Positions 63,201-64,000 of a stretch of DNA of 64,000 nucleotides are shown here, one piece after another. Under the pieces are notes generated by a model. It was not told where the DNA came from and did no database searches. It saw nothing but the letters and a program-made list of their open reading frames with translations. The translations under genes were made by a program, and so were the position numbers. Each line of letters opens with the position of its first letter. Position 1 is the stretch's first letter. The stretch is from Oceanotoga teriensis (GTDB lineage Bacteria > Thermotogota > Thermotogae > Petrotogales > Petrotogaceae): contig NZ_QGGI01000009.1 of NCBI RefSeq assembly GCF_003148465.1, positions 24,613 to 88,612 of the forward strand. The letters run 5' to 3'.

Positions 63201-63574
63201 TCTGTTGATTTTTGAGACTTTGATATGACTTGTAGATAAGAAGAAAATTCATCATCATCATTTTTAAATTGTTTTACAAGGTTTCCAATTTCATTTTCTA
63301 TATAGACTTTTAAAAAATCTCTATCAATATAAGTAGAATTTGGTTCATAATTTAAAAGAAGTTCTGTTATATATTGGTTTATAACCCTAAAAGCATCTCT
63401 GTTAAGTGTTTTATTTGTTTTTTTTGATAATTCATCAGCAATTTGTTTTACATAAAATCCAGAGGATCCTATGAAAAGAAATTCAAAAGGATCTTTTTCG
63501 TATTTTTCTTTTATTTCGTTTGTAATATAATCAAAATGTTTTTCATTTATTTTCATTATTTTGGCGGTTTTCAT
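60275..63574 (-). CDS. addB: AddB-type nuclease subunit with iron-sulfur cluster
   Basis: Partner of AddA. An inactive helicase-like N-terminal part (FLFIGSSGFYVKQIADEL near residue 32, a degenerate Walker A) is followed by a C-terminal PD-(D/E)XK nuclease with ILDYKNGSSFQSEQLLIYYIGL near 970. The iron-sulfur cysteines bracket the nuclease: SSYIDCPFKFYMSYIAG near 775 and CDKCQYKKIC near 1080, the AddB arrangement. The start is the ATG at 63574 with GGAGG upstream; the frame to 63592 contains that site. 1099 residues. Chi recognition cannot be judged. Confidence 0.88.
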   Translation of the reverse strand: MKTAKIMKINEKHFDYITNEIKEKYEKDPFEFLFIGSSGFYVKQIADELSKKTNKTLNRDAFRVINQYITELLLNYEPNSTYIDRDFLKVYIENEIGNLVKQFKNDDDEFSSYLQVISKSQKSTEYILNIFEKKWEISRVEQNQPQNEDILKYSELYRNIDDSIDPESNLIKLYKKIEKSLEDFLNQKFDNSKTFQKNFDPISVYKWFYNEFPEILKSERKEKLGKTLIISGFFDMTPIMAKVLKCLFSLFDDVYFYIWEDVMDRGFNSLTSVYEFLKDSDFEIKHNYMGINKLFKEKNISIYQTSDSISEMENISKEIKKKILYENLSPYDFAIITPDNSSANMFADYLNEIKVPYRFKNDIPLSQSRIVIKLLQPLKTVVRGYEVEDMMAMIETGYAGDSELTMEEIESYLRHLDLLYSEVKTSFAQRKASWFNALKEEKNKILSNYKQTEEKERYEKTLNELNSLEIVFNNLFDILKQVKDSDKNKEGFLINTYRQLIKDWIDKDIINLNIFSDDELNKNQSIISEYNALNYFEQFLLKTEESLEKILKKNKKKRIKLDEYFRIISDLTEIETYRDSERYHNTVEIMNLNDSRFIHKKYKYYINFSEDFYPLITINPFLSSMLDNGTKLAKTNEKVQRRNLLISMAFAENIIFSYPISTLGGKTILPSMYEKEFIKLFKITPKKLYSEKRQVLPQNADEIYSFNEALLYYLINDIKTNDDDLKNSKENIKEIKNHIKNTLWNSRNSISIKNISHNKISSYIDCPFKFYMSYIAGIKGDIDFSIFATGNLKHKIMEKLFKKYPDFSQMREKYFNEDELLEEIKKIANQEWDDTINKGLEKYEAIKVVEIEKISEELLVSIGHILNKYIEIRKNMELNYDKVIKTELRVDTDINIGKYKNINLTTRIDRLDITSGDYSYIGFEGKDSFLDELKQGTYSILDYKNGSSFQSEQLLIYYIGLIHSEEWKNKINDNIYLKFQPLTIKDNGPTKNMQNKFIKIQKNIAIIKQKGNSKNFIGFGLYEFYDWLEKTIDSISNSDFTPIAQRDRIHKRFLEEMQEKYNTYSNETYYECDKCQYKKICSIMQYLDNFKIKESWFTK

Positions 63575-63800
63575 TTTTTTCCTCCAATTCATAGCTTTTA
63601 TTATATTTTATCATGAATGTGATGATTTGATTTTATGATTTTTATTATTAAATTATAAACTTTTTTTATAAAAAGATTATAAAAAATTACAAATTTTACT
63701 TTTATATAATTTTAATTTCATAAATGATTTTGAGATTTTAAAAGTTATATAGGATAATTTAAGTGATATATAATTTTTGTAGATTAAAGGGGGAGTTTTT
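63575..63800. other. Divergent AT-rich region
   Basis: No gene is seen between addB and the chemoreceptor start. A TATAAT near 63768 may be the promoter of the chemoreceptor. Confidence 0.4.
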
Positions 63801-64000
63801 TTGAGTATCAAATATAAAATTTTTATTATTATTTTTTTGATGGGAGTTTTGCCATTGATGATAAATGGTTTTTTATCTTATAATATTTCTTTTAAAGAGT
63901 TTGAAAAAGAAAATTTTAATCATTTAGACTCTATAAGAATTTTAAAAAAAGAACAGATAGAAGATTATTTTAAAGAAAGAAAAATTGATTTAAATGTTTT
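63801..64000 (+). CDS. N-terminus of a second membrane chemoreceptor (cut by window end)
   Basis: A TTG start at 63801 with GGGGGAG upstream opens a frame that runs off the window (66 codons visible). The first helix is KIFIIIFLMGVLPLMINGFL (residues 5-24). After it come FKEFEKENFNHLDSIRILKKEQIEDYFKERKIDLNV. The segment L.SIR..KK.QIE.YF.ER..DL is a hallmark of the sensor domain start in many methyl-accepting chemotaxis proteins and related receptors. The output domain lies outside, so a GGDEF or kinase receptor cannot be excluded. Confidence 0.7.
   Translation, partial: MSIKYKIFIIIFLMGVLPLMINGFLSYNISFKEFEKENFNHLDSIRILKKEQIEDYFKERKIDLNV

Overview
The window is very AT-rich (about a quarter G+C by eye) and densely coded, with strong GGAGG/GGGGTG ribosome binding sites and frequent TTG starts. 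Gene content points to an anaerobic or microaerobic heterotroph: rubrerythrin, arginine deiminase pathway, flavodoxin-ferredoxin protein, AddAB nuclease and chemoreceptors. Thermotogota of the Petrotogales type seems most likely to me, with Fusobacteriota as the alternative. No rRNA, tRNA or other taxonomic marker is present, so this stays a guess.

Region 1 (1-7.66 kb) is an accessory island. Two nearly identical 458-bp copies of the 3' end of a DUF234-type ATPase gene flank a complete type III restriction-modification pair (mod-res), a frameshifted PBECR-like nuclease gene with its own structured leader, and a small exported protein. Region 2 (7.7-18.8 kb) holds an iron-siderophore uptake operon, a calcium-loop protein behind a hairpin that masks its ribosome binding site, a rubrerythrin, and a polyphosphate operon (ROK sugar kinase, Ppx/GppA-HD, Ppk1), then a ClbS/DfsB-like protein. 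Region 3 (18.8-24.6 kb) is a pyruvate dehydrogenase operon on the minus strand: lplA, a PNPOx-like gene, pdhA, pdhB, pdhC, lpdA. Region 4 (24.7-33.6 kb) has a DMT transporter, a candidate small RNA, a branched-chain amino acid ABC operon (livHMGF plus binding protein), a membrane protein, a DUF2804 protein and an AraC regulator.

Region 5 (33.7-40.6 kb) has a MATE transporter with a pair of half-size ABC exporters, and a chemoreceptor. Region 6 (40.6-48.5 kb) has the arginine deiminase operon arcABC, an aminopeptidase P, and a sulfur-trafficking operon tusA-yeeE-dsrEFH. Region 7 (48.6-64 kb) has PhzF, a flavodoxin-ferredoxin protein, a second MATE, an AlkD-like protein, a U32 peptidase/hydroxylase-family protein, a metallo-beta-lactamase fold enzyme, a membrane CBS-like protein, addB-addA, and the start of a second chemoreceptor.

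The most interesting unexplained structure is just downstream of addA. Four TTAAG repeats lie exactly 11 bp apart on the minus strand and lead into a TATAAT box, a hairpin-forming stretch of about 110 nt without any start codon, and an intrinsic terminator. This looks like a small RNA gene under a PhoB/PhoP-type regulator. Its 5' part is complementary at 17 of 20 positions to the ribosome binding site of yeeE in this window. All functional statements come from reading the sequence; no database search was run.
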